Below the pieces are notes generated by a model. That model had not been told where the DNA came from. It saw only the letters and a program-made list of their open reading frames with translations, and ran no database searches. A stretch of 64,000 nucleotides of DNA from the NCBI RefSeq assembly GCF_001028665.1, contig NZ_CP011503.1, positions 2,480,001 through 2,544,000 of the forward strand, read 5' to 3'. This stretch comes from Burkholderia pyrrocinia. GTDB taxonomy: Bacteria; Pseudomonadota; Gammaproteobacteria; Burkholderiales; Burkholderiaceae. The number at the start of each line of letters is the position of its first letter. The first letter of the stretch is position 1. The position numbers were made by a program, and so were the translations under genes. Below are positions 31,146 through 41,100 of the stretch, piece after piece.

Positions 31146-31174
31146 TTGACTTGTCGGGCGGAAACGGAAAGAAT
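31146..31174 (+). promoter_or_regulatory. Predicted sigma-70 promoter of the sRNA candidate
   Basis: TTGACT (31146-31151) and AAGAAT (31169-31174) are separated by 17 bases, matching five of six and four of six consensus positions. Transcription would begin near 31181. Confidence 0.5.
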
Positions 31175-31180
31175 GTCTCA

Positions 31181-31308
31181 CGTTTTCGAAACATCGTTTC
31201 AAGAGTTTAACCGGCAACGATGTTTCGCGCAGTCTCTCAGGTTCTAGCACGGCCCTCGGAATGGCTAGAACTTTTTTAGCGCCACGGTCTCCGTGGCGCT
31301 TTTTTTTG
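31181..31308 (+). ncRNA. Predicted small RNA with tandem intrinsic terminators
   Basis: No reading frame of note occurs here, but three stems follow one another. The 12-bp perfect repeat CGAAACATCGTT (31187-31198) / AACGATGTTTCG (31216-31227) comes first. The 8-bp repeat GTTCTAGC (31241-31248) / GCTAGAAC (31264-31271) follows, with its own T6 run. The 10-bp stem AGCGCCACGG / CCGTGGCGCT (31278-31300) ends with a long T-run. With the sigma-70-like promoter just upstream this gives an RNA of about 95 or 125 bases. I cannot match it to a named sRNA. Confidence 0.55.
31278..31308 (+). terminator. Strong intrinsic terminator
   Basis: A perfect 10-bp GC-rich stem with loop TCT (31278-31300) is followed by at least seven Ts. 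It insulates the accessory locus from the upstream region. Confidence 0.9.
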
Positions 31309-31925
31309 CCCGTTATCCGGCGACAGTCCAGTCGGCCGGGATCGAAACAGCACCGTTCCACGGCAGCGAAGTCCGCGCCGTTCGACGCGCCCGACATTGC
31401 CCGGCCCATGATTTTAATTAATTTCGGCTATCGGGACGATTTCCACAATACACCGCCCATCTTCCTTACCCCCGCGCCGCGCACGCCAGTACGTCGGCGG
31501 GCGGCGTGGACGACGGCTGTCGTGACCCCCTCCATGTGCCGTCGCACGCTGCCGTGACCCGGTCCGGGCGTTTGTCGCCCGATGAGCGGTCGCGCGCGGC
31601 ACGCTCGCCGATCGCAGGTCCGCCAGGTCGCCCCGATCCGTCCGGATCTGCCCGCTGCGCCGACGCACGACGCCGGACCGCCGCACGCCCGGCTGGCGCC
31701 GGCCGGCCGCGACCGGCGCGCCTCGCACCCGCTGCCGTACCGGGCATGACGCCCCCGCTCGCCGGGCCCCCCCTACGCAAAAGTAGGGGGGTGCCCCATG
31801 CCGGGCCGACGCGTGCATCTGCAGAATCCAGATACGGGTCAGTGCGATGAGATCGCCAGCCCGCGTCCGCAGCAGAGCATGACGTCCAGCGCGTATCGCT
31901 GGTTGACCCCTAGGATGGAGGTCAT
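31309..31925 (+). promoter_or_regulatory. 617-base leader of the copper-oxidase operon
   Basis: No convincing gene is present. The notable element is a palindrome CCCCCCTAC-GCAAAA-GTAGGGGGG at 31768-31791. Its right half extends into the locus-specific motif annotated separately. The promoter itself is not obvious. GGAGGTC lies just before the oxidase ATG. Confidence 0.5.
31783..31804 (+). promoter_or_regulatory. Locus motif, copy 1 (before copper oxidase A)
   Basis: GTAGGGGGGT followed by GCCCCATGCCGG, 121 bases before the oxidase A start. The last twelve bases recur exactly at 47471-47482, and the first seventeen recur on the minus strand at 52859-52843. Confidence 0.6.
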
Positions 31926-33494
31926 ATGTTCAGTACCCGCGCGTATTGCAGCAGTGTGGCGGCACTGTTGCTACTCCTGTGCGCCGTTCCTTCGTTTGCC
32001 CAGTCGTTTCGGGTTCAATGCCCGTTCACCACGCCGTCCCATCCGACGGCGCTGCCGCTCGGTGCGGCGGAACCTGCCTATACCCGGCCGTCCTTCACCG
32101 GGCAAAACTCCGCGCCGACGGGCGTCGTCAACGGCGCCATCAAGTGCCAGCAGATCTCGGGCGGAGACGGGTATGCAACGATGGCCGACGGTACGCAGAC
32201 CTATCTGTTTTCCTTCGGTCCCTTGTCCGGCATTGCCGACATCCTGGCGGGCCGCCCCGGTACGGAGTTCGCGGCATTGTTCAATACGGTCGGCGATCCG
32301 AGAACGGACCCGACCTTCAATGGCGCGGTCGGCCTCGTGCCCGACCCGGAATCCTCGCCGCCAGGCCAGTTGACCGGCCACGTGGACCCGCGTCCGATCA
32401 TGGATGTCGGCGTGATGAACGGCAACATGCCGGCACCCACGATGGGGATCGACGAGGACGACGAGTTCTTCCTGACGCTCACGAACGTCGGCATGATCAT
32501 GCGCCCCGACCTGTTCGAGCAGCATACGGTGCACTTCCACGGCTATCCGAATGCATCGGCGTTTTATGACGGCGTGCCGGATGCGTCGGTGGCGATCAAC
32601 ATCGGCGGCAGCTTTACCTACTACTATCTCGCGCCCGATGCCGGCACCTACTTCTGGCACTGCCACATCACGCCGCCCGAGCACCTGCAGATGGGCATGG
32701 TCGGCCAGATCTTCGTGCGACCGCGCCAGAACCGCGTACCGGCCGGCAGGTCGCTGTACAACGCGCTGGTGACGCAGCAAGGCGATCTTCGCACCCGGTG
32801 CGGCAACGACATTCTGTGCTCGACGCCGCTGCCGCCTTCGAACACCGCGCTGCATGCCAACGACAAGAGCGGCAAGCCGACGCTGTACGCGTACAACGAC
32901 GGCGACGGCTCGACCGCGTATGACGTCGAGTATCCGGTGCAGATACACGGCTTCGATCCGAATTTCCACTTCGTCGGGATGACGTTCAATCCGGAACCGT
33001 TCACGGACATGAAGGACAAGTACTTCATGCTGAACGGGCGCAGCTATCCGGACACCGTGACCACCGGCGCGATGCAGACCCCGGTGGCCGACGGCACGCC
33101 GCATTATTCCCAGCCGCTGCCGACCATCATCAACATTCCGGCCGGCGGCCGCGCGCTGCTCAGGATTTCCGACCTCGACGTCACCGAATTCCAGACGCTC
33201 GCGTCGCTCGGCGTTCCGATGCACGTGATCGGCGTCAACGCCCGGTTGCTGCGCGACATGGCCGGCAACGACATGACTTACTACTCGAACTCGATCACGC
33301 TCGGCGGTGGCGAATCCATCGACGTGATTCTCGATGCGAGCGACACGACGAAGTACGCGCCAGGTTCCGTCTATTACCTCTACACGCCGAACCTCGATCA
33401 CCTGTCGAACGACGCCGAGAACTTCGGGGGCTTGATGACGGAAGTCCGCATCTGCTCGGGCGCGTTGGACCCGGCCACGAAGTCTTGCATCTAG
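31926..33494 (+). CDS. Secreted multicopper oxidase subunit A (carries T1 copper motif)
   Basis: The 522-residue protein has a signal peptide ending SFAQ at residue 26. Two copper motifs are visible. HTVHFHG at residues 200-206 is the usual first HxHG motif. HCHITPPEHLQMGM at 245-258 supplies the type 1 copper ligands C246, H253 and M258 or M256, with H245/H247 for the trinuclear site. The remaining two His-pair motifs of a complete multicopper oxidase (HSH and HPxHxH) are absent; they occur in the next gene. The C-terminal cupredoxin-like region (about 330-510) has no copper ligands. GGAGGTCAT precedes the ATG. It is the first gene of the accessory locus, 10 bases upstream of subunit B. Substrate is unknown. 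Confidence 0.85.
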   Translation: MFSTRAYCSSVAALLLLLCAVPSFAQSFRVQCPFTTPSHPTALPLGAAEPAYTRPSFTGQNSAPTGVVNGAIKCQQISGGDGYATMADGTQTYLFSFGPLSGIADILAGRPGTEFAALFNTVGDPRTDPTFNGAVGLVPDPESSPPGQLTGHVDPRPIMDVGVMNGNMPAPTMGIDEDDEFFLTLTNVGMIMRPDLFEQHTVHFHGYPNASAFYDGVPDASVAINIGGSFTYYYLAPDAGTYFWHCHITPPEHLQMGMVGQIFVRPRQNRVPAGRSLYNALVTQQGDLRTRCGNDILCSTPLPPSNTALHANDKSGKPTLYAYNDGDGSTAYDVEYPVQIHGFDPNFHFVGMTFNPEPFTDMKDKYFMLNGRSYPDTVTTGAMQTPVADGTPHYSQPLPTIINIPAGGRALLRISDLDVTEFQTLASLGVPMHVIGVNARLLRDMAGNDMTYYSNSITLGGGESIDVILDASDTTKYAPGSVYYLYTPNLDHLSNDAENFGGLMTEVRICSGALDPATKSCI

Positions 33495-33504
33495 GAGAAA
33501 TATC

Positions 33505-35112
33505 GTGGGTCATCTCACTCATCACATCTGGATTGCAACGCGCACGGGCGCCGGACGGCTTGTGCGGCTTGCCGTGGCGATGCTTGCCGCGTTGCTCTGC
33601 CTGCCGGTGCAGGCCGCGGCGCCGGGCATCACCGGTACGCACTTCGAACTGAGCGCGGAGGTGGGGCGCATCAGCCAGCCGGACGGCACGAGCGTCTATT
33701 CATGGGGCTATGGCTGCCGCACGGCGCCGGCGGGATTCTCGCCGGCGGGAATCACGGGCGCGAACTGCCCGAGCATGCAGATTCCCGGGCCGACACTGAT
33801 CGTGAAGCAGGGCGACGTGATTACGGTGACGCTCACGAACAATCTGCCGGCGGCGGCGGGCAACACGTCGATCCTCTTCCAGGGATTCCAGGTGTGCGCG
33901 GCGGTGCTCAACCAGAATGGCACGTGTCCCGCCGCACTCACCGGCGTGCCCGGGCTGCTCACGCGCGAAGCGACTCACGGCAACACGGTCACCTACAGCT
34001 TCGTCGCGGCGACGCCCGGCACGCACGCCTACTACAGCGGCACGCGGGGCGACCTGCAGATCGAAATGGGCCTGTACGGCGCGATCATCGTCCTGCCGAC
34101 GTCGGCGCCGGGCGTGCTTGCCGTGCCGCAAGGGTGCCGCACTGTCGCAGCGACGCTGCCCGACGGCCAGCCGGACTACCGCAACGCGGCAGCGGCGTAC
34201 AACCACGGCTCGGCGTGCTACGACCGCGAGTATCTGTTTCAGTTCTCCGAAATGGATCCGCGCATCCATACGCAGGCCGAGCAGGAGGCCGCCAAGGCGT
34301 GCGCGCAGCCGACGGGCTGCATGACCGTCGCGACCGAGCCCTATCACCCCGCGTATTTCATGATCAACGGCCGCTCGATGCCGGACGACATGGATCCCAA
34401 CTATTCGTTCCAGTATCCGCATCAGCCCTACAACGGCAATCCGCACATGCACCCCGGCGAACTGGTGCTGTTGCGAATCATCGGCACGGGCCGCTGGCAG
34501 CACCCGTTCCACGAACACGGCAATCACGTCCGCGTGCTTGCGCGCGACGGGAACCTGATTCTTGCCAAGTCGGACGCGACCAAGGTCGCGGGTCCGCTGC
34601 TGTTCACCACGACCACGACGCCGGGCGAAACCATGGACGGCATCTTCTACTGGACCGGCAAGGGCCTGAACTGGGACATCTACGGACACAAGCCGGGCGA
34701 CGGCAGCGTGTGCGTTCCCGATGCGAACGGCTACTACACGGCAGACCCGACGGCACCGAATTACTACGAATGGTGCGCGGACCACAACAAGGCGCTCGAA
34801 GCGCATCCGTTCGGCAACGTCGGCAGCGGCGGACCGGTCACGCTGCCCGACTCGCACATCCTGACGAACGGTGCGTGGTACGGCGGCAGTCCCTATCTCG
34901 GACCGGATGCGACGATTCGCGCGACGTCGCCGACAGGCACGACGCCGCCGAGCGGCACGATCGCGAATCCACCGGGAAGCGAAGCAGGCTTCGCATTCAT
35001 GTGGCATTCGCACAATGAACGCGAGATCACCACGAACAACATCTTCCCTGGCGGAATGATGATGATGATGCTCGTTGATCCACAAGCCTTCGTGATCAAC
35101 GAAGGCAACTAG
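33505..35112 (+). CDS. Secreted multicopper oxidase subunit B (complementary copper motifs, no T1 Cys)
   Basis: The 535-residue protein starts at GTG 33505 after TAGGAGAAAT and has a signal peptide ending VQAA near residue 35. It carries HPFHEHGNH (H333, H336, H338, H341) and WHSHNERE (H501, H503). These are the third and second His motifs of classical multicopper oxidases, in reversed order, and no Cys replaces S502. The C-terminal IFPGGMMMMMLVDP is Met-rich and may hold copper or Mn. Its N-terminus (VYSWGYGC) resembles that of the giant protein downstream. Ten bases separate it from subunit A, so stoichiometric expression is likely. I infer that A and B assemble one active centre. Confidence 0.85.
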   Translation: MGHLTHHIWIATRTGAGRLVRLAVAMLAALLCLPVQAAAPGITGTHFELSAEVGRISQPDGTSVYSWGYGCRTAPAGFSPAGITGANCPSMQIPGPTLIVKQGDVITVTLTNNLPAAAGNTSILFQGFQVCAAVLNQNGTCPAALTGVPGLLTREATHGNTVTYSFVAATPGTHAYYSGTRGDLQIEMGLYGAIIVLPTSAPGVLAVPQGCRTVAATLPDGQPDYRNAAAAYNHGSACYDREYLFQFSEMDPRIHTQAEQEAAKACAQPTGCMTVATEPYHPAYFMINGRSMPDDMDPNYSFQYPHQPYNGNPHMHPGELVLLRIIGTGRWQHPFHEHGNHVRVLARDGNLILAKSDATKVAGPLLFTTTTTPGETMDGIFYWTGKGLNWDIYGHKPGDGSVCVPDANGYYTADPTAPNYYEWCADHNKALEAHPFGNVGSGGPVTLPDSHILTNGAWYGGSPYLGPDATIRATSPTGTTPPSGTIANPPGSEAGFAFMWHSHNEREITTNNIFPGGMMMMMLVDPQAFVINEGN

Positions 35113-35129
35113 AGGCGGGGAGAACGGCC

Positions 35130-38100
35130 ATGAGATTCAACCAGTTCAAGGCGGCGCTCCTCCACCTGGTCAAGGTGGGCCTCGCTACGTCCATGCTTCT
35201 GGCTGCGAGCGAGGCATCTCTCGCCCAGACCGTCAGCCTGACGGCGAAGGCCACGACGGCCATGATGCCCGACGGCCAGAGCGTGCCGATGTGGGGCTAC
35301 ACGTGCTCGGCGGCCGCCGTGGCGCCGGCCACCTGCGCGGCGGCCAATCCCGGCGCCGGGGCGAACTGGTCGCCGGTGGTCGTCACCGTGCCGTCCGGCG
35401 CGTCGCTGACGATCAAGCTCACGAACAGTCTGCCAGCCTCCGTGCCGACCTCGCTCGTGATCGTCGGCCAGCTGGGTGGCGGTCTCGGCAAGACGGCGAC
35501 GTCGACCGCGAGCCCGGTGCATCCGACGCAGACCGCGACGACCTGGCCGATCGCCGGCACCGGCAGCGGCGCAACCTTCACGCCACCCCCGCAAGGTCCC
35601 CGGGTCCAGTCGTTCTCGACGGAAGTGGCTCACGGCGCGACAACGGCGCTGACGTGGAACAACCTGCGGCCCGGCACCTATCTGATCGAGTCGGGCTCCC
35701 ATCCATCGATCCAGGGGCCGATGGGCCTCTATGGCGTACTCGTGGTGCGGACGCCGGCCACCGCGACGTCGCGGGCGATTGCCTATCCGGGCGTCGGCTA
35801 CGACGCCGACGTCCCGCTCGTGCTGAGCGAAATCGATCCGGTGCAGAACACCGCGGTCGCTGCAGCCGTGGCGACTTCCGGCTTCAGCGAAACCAAGGTG
35901 TGGTCGGGTCTGTCGGGAGGCTGTGGCGACTCGCATTCCGCATCGTTCGGCACCTGCTATCCGCCGGCGGTGAACTACGATCCGCGTTATTACCTGATCA
36001 ACGGCGTCGCCTTCGATCGCACGCATCCGAACCTGTCGTCGTTCCCGGCGAGTGCGCCCGCGTCGACCGGCCAGGTGCTCGTGCGCTTCGTGAACGCGGG
36101 CCTGCGGATGCACGTGCCGTCGGTGGTCGGTGCGCAGACCGGCAATCCAGCGGTTTCCGGGTTCGCGCTCGTCGCGGAGGACGGCAATCTGCTGCCCGGC
36201 AACCCGCGCGTGCAGTCCACCGTGTTCCTGGCGGCCGGCAAGACCTACGACGTGTTGTTGAACGCGCCGGGGCCGAACGCAGCCGCGCTGCCGGTGTTCG
36301 ACCGGCAATTGAGCCTGTCCACCAACAACCAGCGCGACGGCGGCATGCAGGCGTATCTCAGCGTCAATGGCGGCGCGCTGCCGTCGGCGGGCGGCGGCCA
36401 GAATGCCGTCGCCAATCCCGACAAGTACTTCCTCGTGGCGGGCAACACGCTGACCGTGGCGGACCCGGGGAAAGGGGTGATCGCCAACGACGTCGGCGTA
36501 TATGGCGTGCAGATCGTGACCAAGCCGGCACACGGCACGGTGACGCTGAACCCGGACGGCACATTCAGCTACGTGCCCAACGCCGGAACGACTTCGGACA
36601 GCTTCGTGTATCAGGCGAACGGCAATCCTGCGATCACCGCGACGGTGACGCTGGCCGCCTGCACGCAAGCTGCCGGCTGCCTGTCCGGCCCGCCGGTCGC
36701 CCACGACGACAGCTACACGAGCAACATCGCGTCGCGGCTGCAGATCGGCGCGCCGGGCGTGCTCGGCAACGACACGGACCCCGGCGGTCTGCCGCTCACC
36801 GCGGCAGTGGTGCCGGGCAGCGTCAGCGGCGGCACCGTCACGCTGAACGCGGACGGTTCGTTCGCCGTGACGCCGAACGCGCCGCCCGTCGGCGCCGCGA
36901 CCGCGGGCGTGACCTTCAAGTACACGGCGGTCAATTCGCAGAAGACGTCGAGCGCAGCCGCGAACGTTGCCGTCACGTTCAAGGGTGGCAGCGGGCTCGC
37001 CGTGAAGGTGCTGGACGGGCCGAGCACGGCGCCGGGCAAGACGCCCGTGCAGCTCACCGACTATCGGTGGATCATCGAGGAAGACCGCACGTTCCAGATC
37101 GACCCGGCCTGCCAGGTGAACACGACGCCGCGGCCCGCGAACTGTCCGCCGCTGCCGGTGCCGAGTCTCGGCACGAGCTTCCATTCGAGCTACATGCCGG
37201 TGGTCGCGGCGGGTTGCGTTGGCACGGTGGCTTGCGAGTCGGGGCAGACGGTGTTCGATCCTGCAACCAACACGCACGTCCCCACGGTATGCGATATCGG
37301 CGACGGCGCGTGCCGCACGAATGCAACGCAACAGGTGGCGGTCAACCCGAGCCAGGTGTCGCTCGATCCGACCAAGCACTATTACATCTCGATCCTGCCG
37401 GGCGACGCGGGCAACAGTTTCTCGAACGGCGCAGGCGCGCCGCAGCCCGTCGACCCGAACAACCCTGACGGAGCGAAGCGGCAGTTCGACATCTCGAAGG
37501 ATTGCCCGTCCGGTCCCGGCGGGGCGGATTTCGCGCCGGGCACGGGCACCTGCGGCCACACGATGGGCGGCGCGCCGATCGCACCGGCCCAGAAGAGCGT
37601 GAACGTGCTCGTGCAGGAGACGCCGTTGCAGACCGCGAAGATCTCGATATTCGTGTTCGAGGACGATGCGCCCGTCAACGGGGAAGTGGACGTGAGCGGT
37701 GGCACCGATGGCTTCGGCACCGCGCATGAACCGGGTCTCGGCGGATTCGAGATCAAGCTGTTCGACGACGCGGGCGGCACTGGCGACGCCACCGGGCAGA
37801 TGACCTACGACATGTTCAACATGCCGCTGTCGAACTCGCTGCAGGGCACCATCGATCCTGCCACCGGCCTGAACGCATGTCCGATTTCGACGACGTCGAG
37901 CGACGGCCTCGTCGGCATGATCCCGACCTGCCCGAAATACGAATCCGACGGCAAGACGCTGTCGCCGCTCGTCGGCCAGGCGGTCATCGCGAACATGATG
38001 CCGGGCCGCTATGGCGTCGTCGCGACGCCGGGCGCCGACCGGATCGGCCGTGGCGAGGAATGGCTGCAGACCAACACGCTGGACGGGCAGAAGGGCCACG

Positions 38101-41100
38101 ACGCGTTCATCAAGGTCGGCGGTCCGTCGTACTTCCAGGAGTTCGGGCCCGCGGGCTTCCACGTGTCGATCGGCTTCGCGAATCCGAAGATCATCAACGC
38201 CCGGCTGCCGCTGGTGTGTGCCGGCGCGACGTGCAACAACTCGGTCGCCGGCCGGATCACGAACCTGCACTACAGCCGCCCGCCGAACGAGAACCTGTAC
38301 AGCTCGGGCTCGCGCGACTCGCTGGGCTTCACGCAGTGCTACGTGAGCATCGGCGACACCGACGGGGAGGACATCGCCTTTACCAAGTGCAATGCCGACG
38401 GCACGTTCAAGGTCAGCGGCCTGCCCGACGGCACGTTCCGCATCACGGTGTTCGACCAATGGAACGACCAGATCGTCGACGGGCTGGCGACGGCGACGCA
38501 GTTGAAGGGCGGACAGTCCAAGGACCTCGGCGACATTCCCGTGCTCCAGTGGCATACGAACCTGTATACGCGGACCTTCTTCGACCGGAACAGCGACGGC
38601 GTCTCGCAGGACAGCGAGCCGGGGCTCACGCTCGTGCCGACCAACATCCGTTTCCGCGACGGGAGCTATTCGAACTTCAACAACACGGACCTGAACGGGT
38701 TCGCCGGGTTCAACGAAGTGTTCCCGCTGTTCAACTGGTACGTGGTCGAAGCGGACACGACGCGCTACAAACAGACGGGCGTGCACGTGGTCTATGACGC
38801 GGGCGGCCCGGTCGACGGCACGACCGGCGGAGGCAACTCGAACATCGCAGCGAACTTCGCCAACACGATCGAATCCTCGACAGCGCATCTGCCGACGAAC
38901 CTGCGCGTGCCGGGCGCCAGGTATTGCAACGACGCGGACTGCAACGACCAGTCCGGCACGAGCCCGTCGACCGCGCGGATCGATCCGCCGTGGGTGACGA
39001 CCGAAGGCTGGCAGGGCTTCTCGGGCCAGAATTCGTTCATCGAGTTCGGCAAGGCGCCGTACCTCCCGACCGAGAACGGCGGGATCAAGGGCGAGGTGAT
39101 CTACGCTTCGACGAGGCCGTTCGACGACCCCGCGCTGCTCATTCACACGAGCTGGACGCCGAACGTCCCGAATGTGACGGTCAACCTGTACCAGGAGGGC
39201 ACGGCTGCGGACGGCACGACGACGCTCGCGCTCGTCGATACGACGAAGACGAGCAGCTGGGACGACTGGGCGCAGGGCTTCCGCTCCGACGGCATTCCGA
39301 ACATGAACTGCCCTGGGCAGGAGGCGAGCGACCCGTTCTTCTACACGTTGAAGAACAGCCCCCAATGGCTCGACCCGACGCATCGCGCGTTGCCTGCGAA
39401 TTCGCAGTTCAAGTGCTATGACGGCATGCACGCGTTCAACCAGGTGCAGCCGGCACCATACGACGGGATGTACCAGTTCCCGAGCGTGACGGCGCGCAAC
39501 ACGTCGACGGGCAAGCCGACGGCCACGAATTGCACGATCTGCGTGCCGAATCCGTCGGGCGACGGCACGCAGATGCTGCCGACCGGGAAATACGTCGTCG
39601 AAGTGATCGTGCCGCCGGGCTACGAGCTCGTGAAGGAGGAAGACAAGAACATCCTGATCGGCGACAACTACATCGCCCCGGTGACGCAACAGTTCGGAGG
39701 CCTCGGCAATATCTTCATCCTGCCCGATCAGGCGGCGATGAATTCGACCTTCAACCGGAACAGTGCGCAGAACCCGACGTCGGACCTCGGCTCGACGCCG
39801 CGGCACGAAGGCGACACGGGCAGTGTCGAGACATTCTGGCCGTGCGTCGGCGCGCTGCGTATCGTGCCGGACTACATCAGCCTGTTCCCGGGCTCGAAGG
39901 AGGTCGCTCCGTTTGCAGGCGCCTCGCGGCACCTGTGCGACCGCAAGGAGGTCACGCTCACGAACGAGATGTCGGCGCTCGCGAAGTTCTGGCTGTTCAG
40001 CTCGACGCACGTCGCCGCGCACTACACGGGCTTCATGCTCGACGACTTCTCGTCCGAGTTCGATCCGTACTCGCCGCAGTTCGGCGAGAAGTTCGCGGTG
40101 CCGAACGTGCCGATCTCGATGAAGGACTTCGCCGGCAATGAAGTGGCGCGCACGTATTCGGATTCGTGGGGCATCTTCAACGGGCTGAACTATTCGACGT
40201 GGCAGGTCAACCCGCCGAATCCGACCGGCTATGCGCCGACGATGATGGTCGCCTGCATGAACGATCCGGACATGCCCGACCCGGCGCATCCGGGCCAGAC
40301 GATCCGCGATCCGTTGTTCAACCCGGCATACAGCCAGTTCTGCTACGAGATCCCGTTCATGCCCGGCCAGACCCAGTACATGGACACGCCGGTGGTGCCG
40401 GTCCAGGCGTTTGCTTCCGGCTACAACCCGCCTGACTGCGCGTACCCGGACGGCACGCCCGCGATCGCCAGCGTGACCGGCGACTCGAGCGGCGGAGGGG
40501 CGGGCCCGTGGGTCAGCACGGTCGGTCACCAGCTGACGATCAAGGCGCTCGGCGATCAGGTCGTGCCGAACCATGCGTACGACGGACCCGCCGCGACCGC
40601 GGCGCCGTTCAACCAGAAATTCGTCAAGCGCCACTATGGCTTCGGCTCGACGCAAGGCAAGGTCACGATCGGCGGCAATGCGGCGTTGGTGCAGTCGTGG
40701 ACCGACTCGGAGATCCATGTCGTCGTGACGTCACTGATCGGCTCGAGCTGCACGATTCAGCAGCGCGGCGTGTTGGCGCCGACGTCCTGCGGCGAACTTG
40801 TCGTCACGACCGCAAGCGGCAAGAACACGATCGACACGGTTACCGTGACGGTGGGCGGCAAGGCGCCGACGTACGTGAACGGCGAGAACGCGACGAACGA
40901 CGCGCTGCAGACCGCGATCGACAAGGCGACCCCGGGCGACATGATCATCGTGGGTCCGGGCACCTACAACGAAATGGTCGTGATGTGGAAGCCGGTGCGG
41001 CTGCAGGGCGTCGGCGCCCCATCGGTGGTGATCAACGCGAACACGCATCCGTCGGGCAAGATGGACGCGTGGCGCAGGGAGGTCGACTGTCTGTTCGGTG

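Noticed and set aside
31236..31250. A glycine-riboswitch-like CTCTCAGG within the sRNA candidate
   Set aside because: The rest of the aptamer core is missing and no glycine-cleavage or related gene follows.
35109..40718. An 1869-codon open frame on the minus strand opposite the giant gene
   Set aside because: It is antisense to a well-supported secreted protein. It is rich in Arg, His, Val and Asp, as expected from the complement of high-GC codons, and has no domain.
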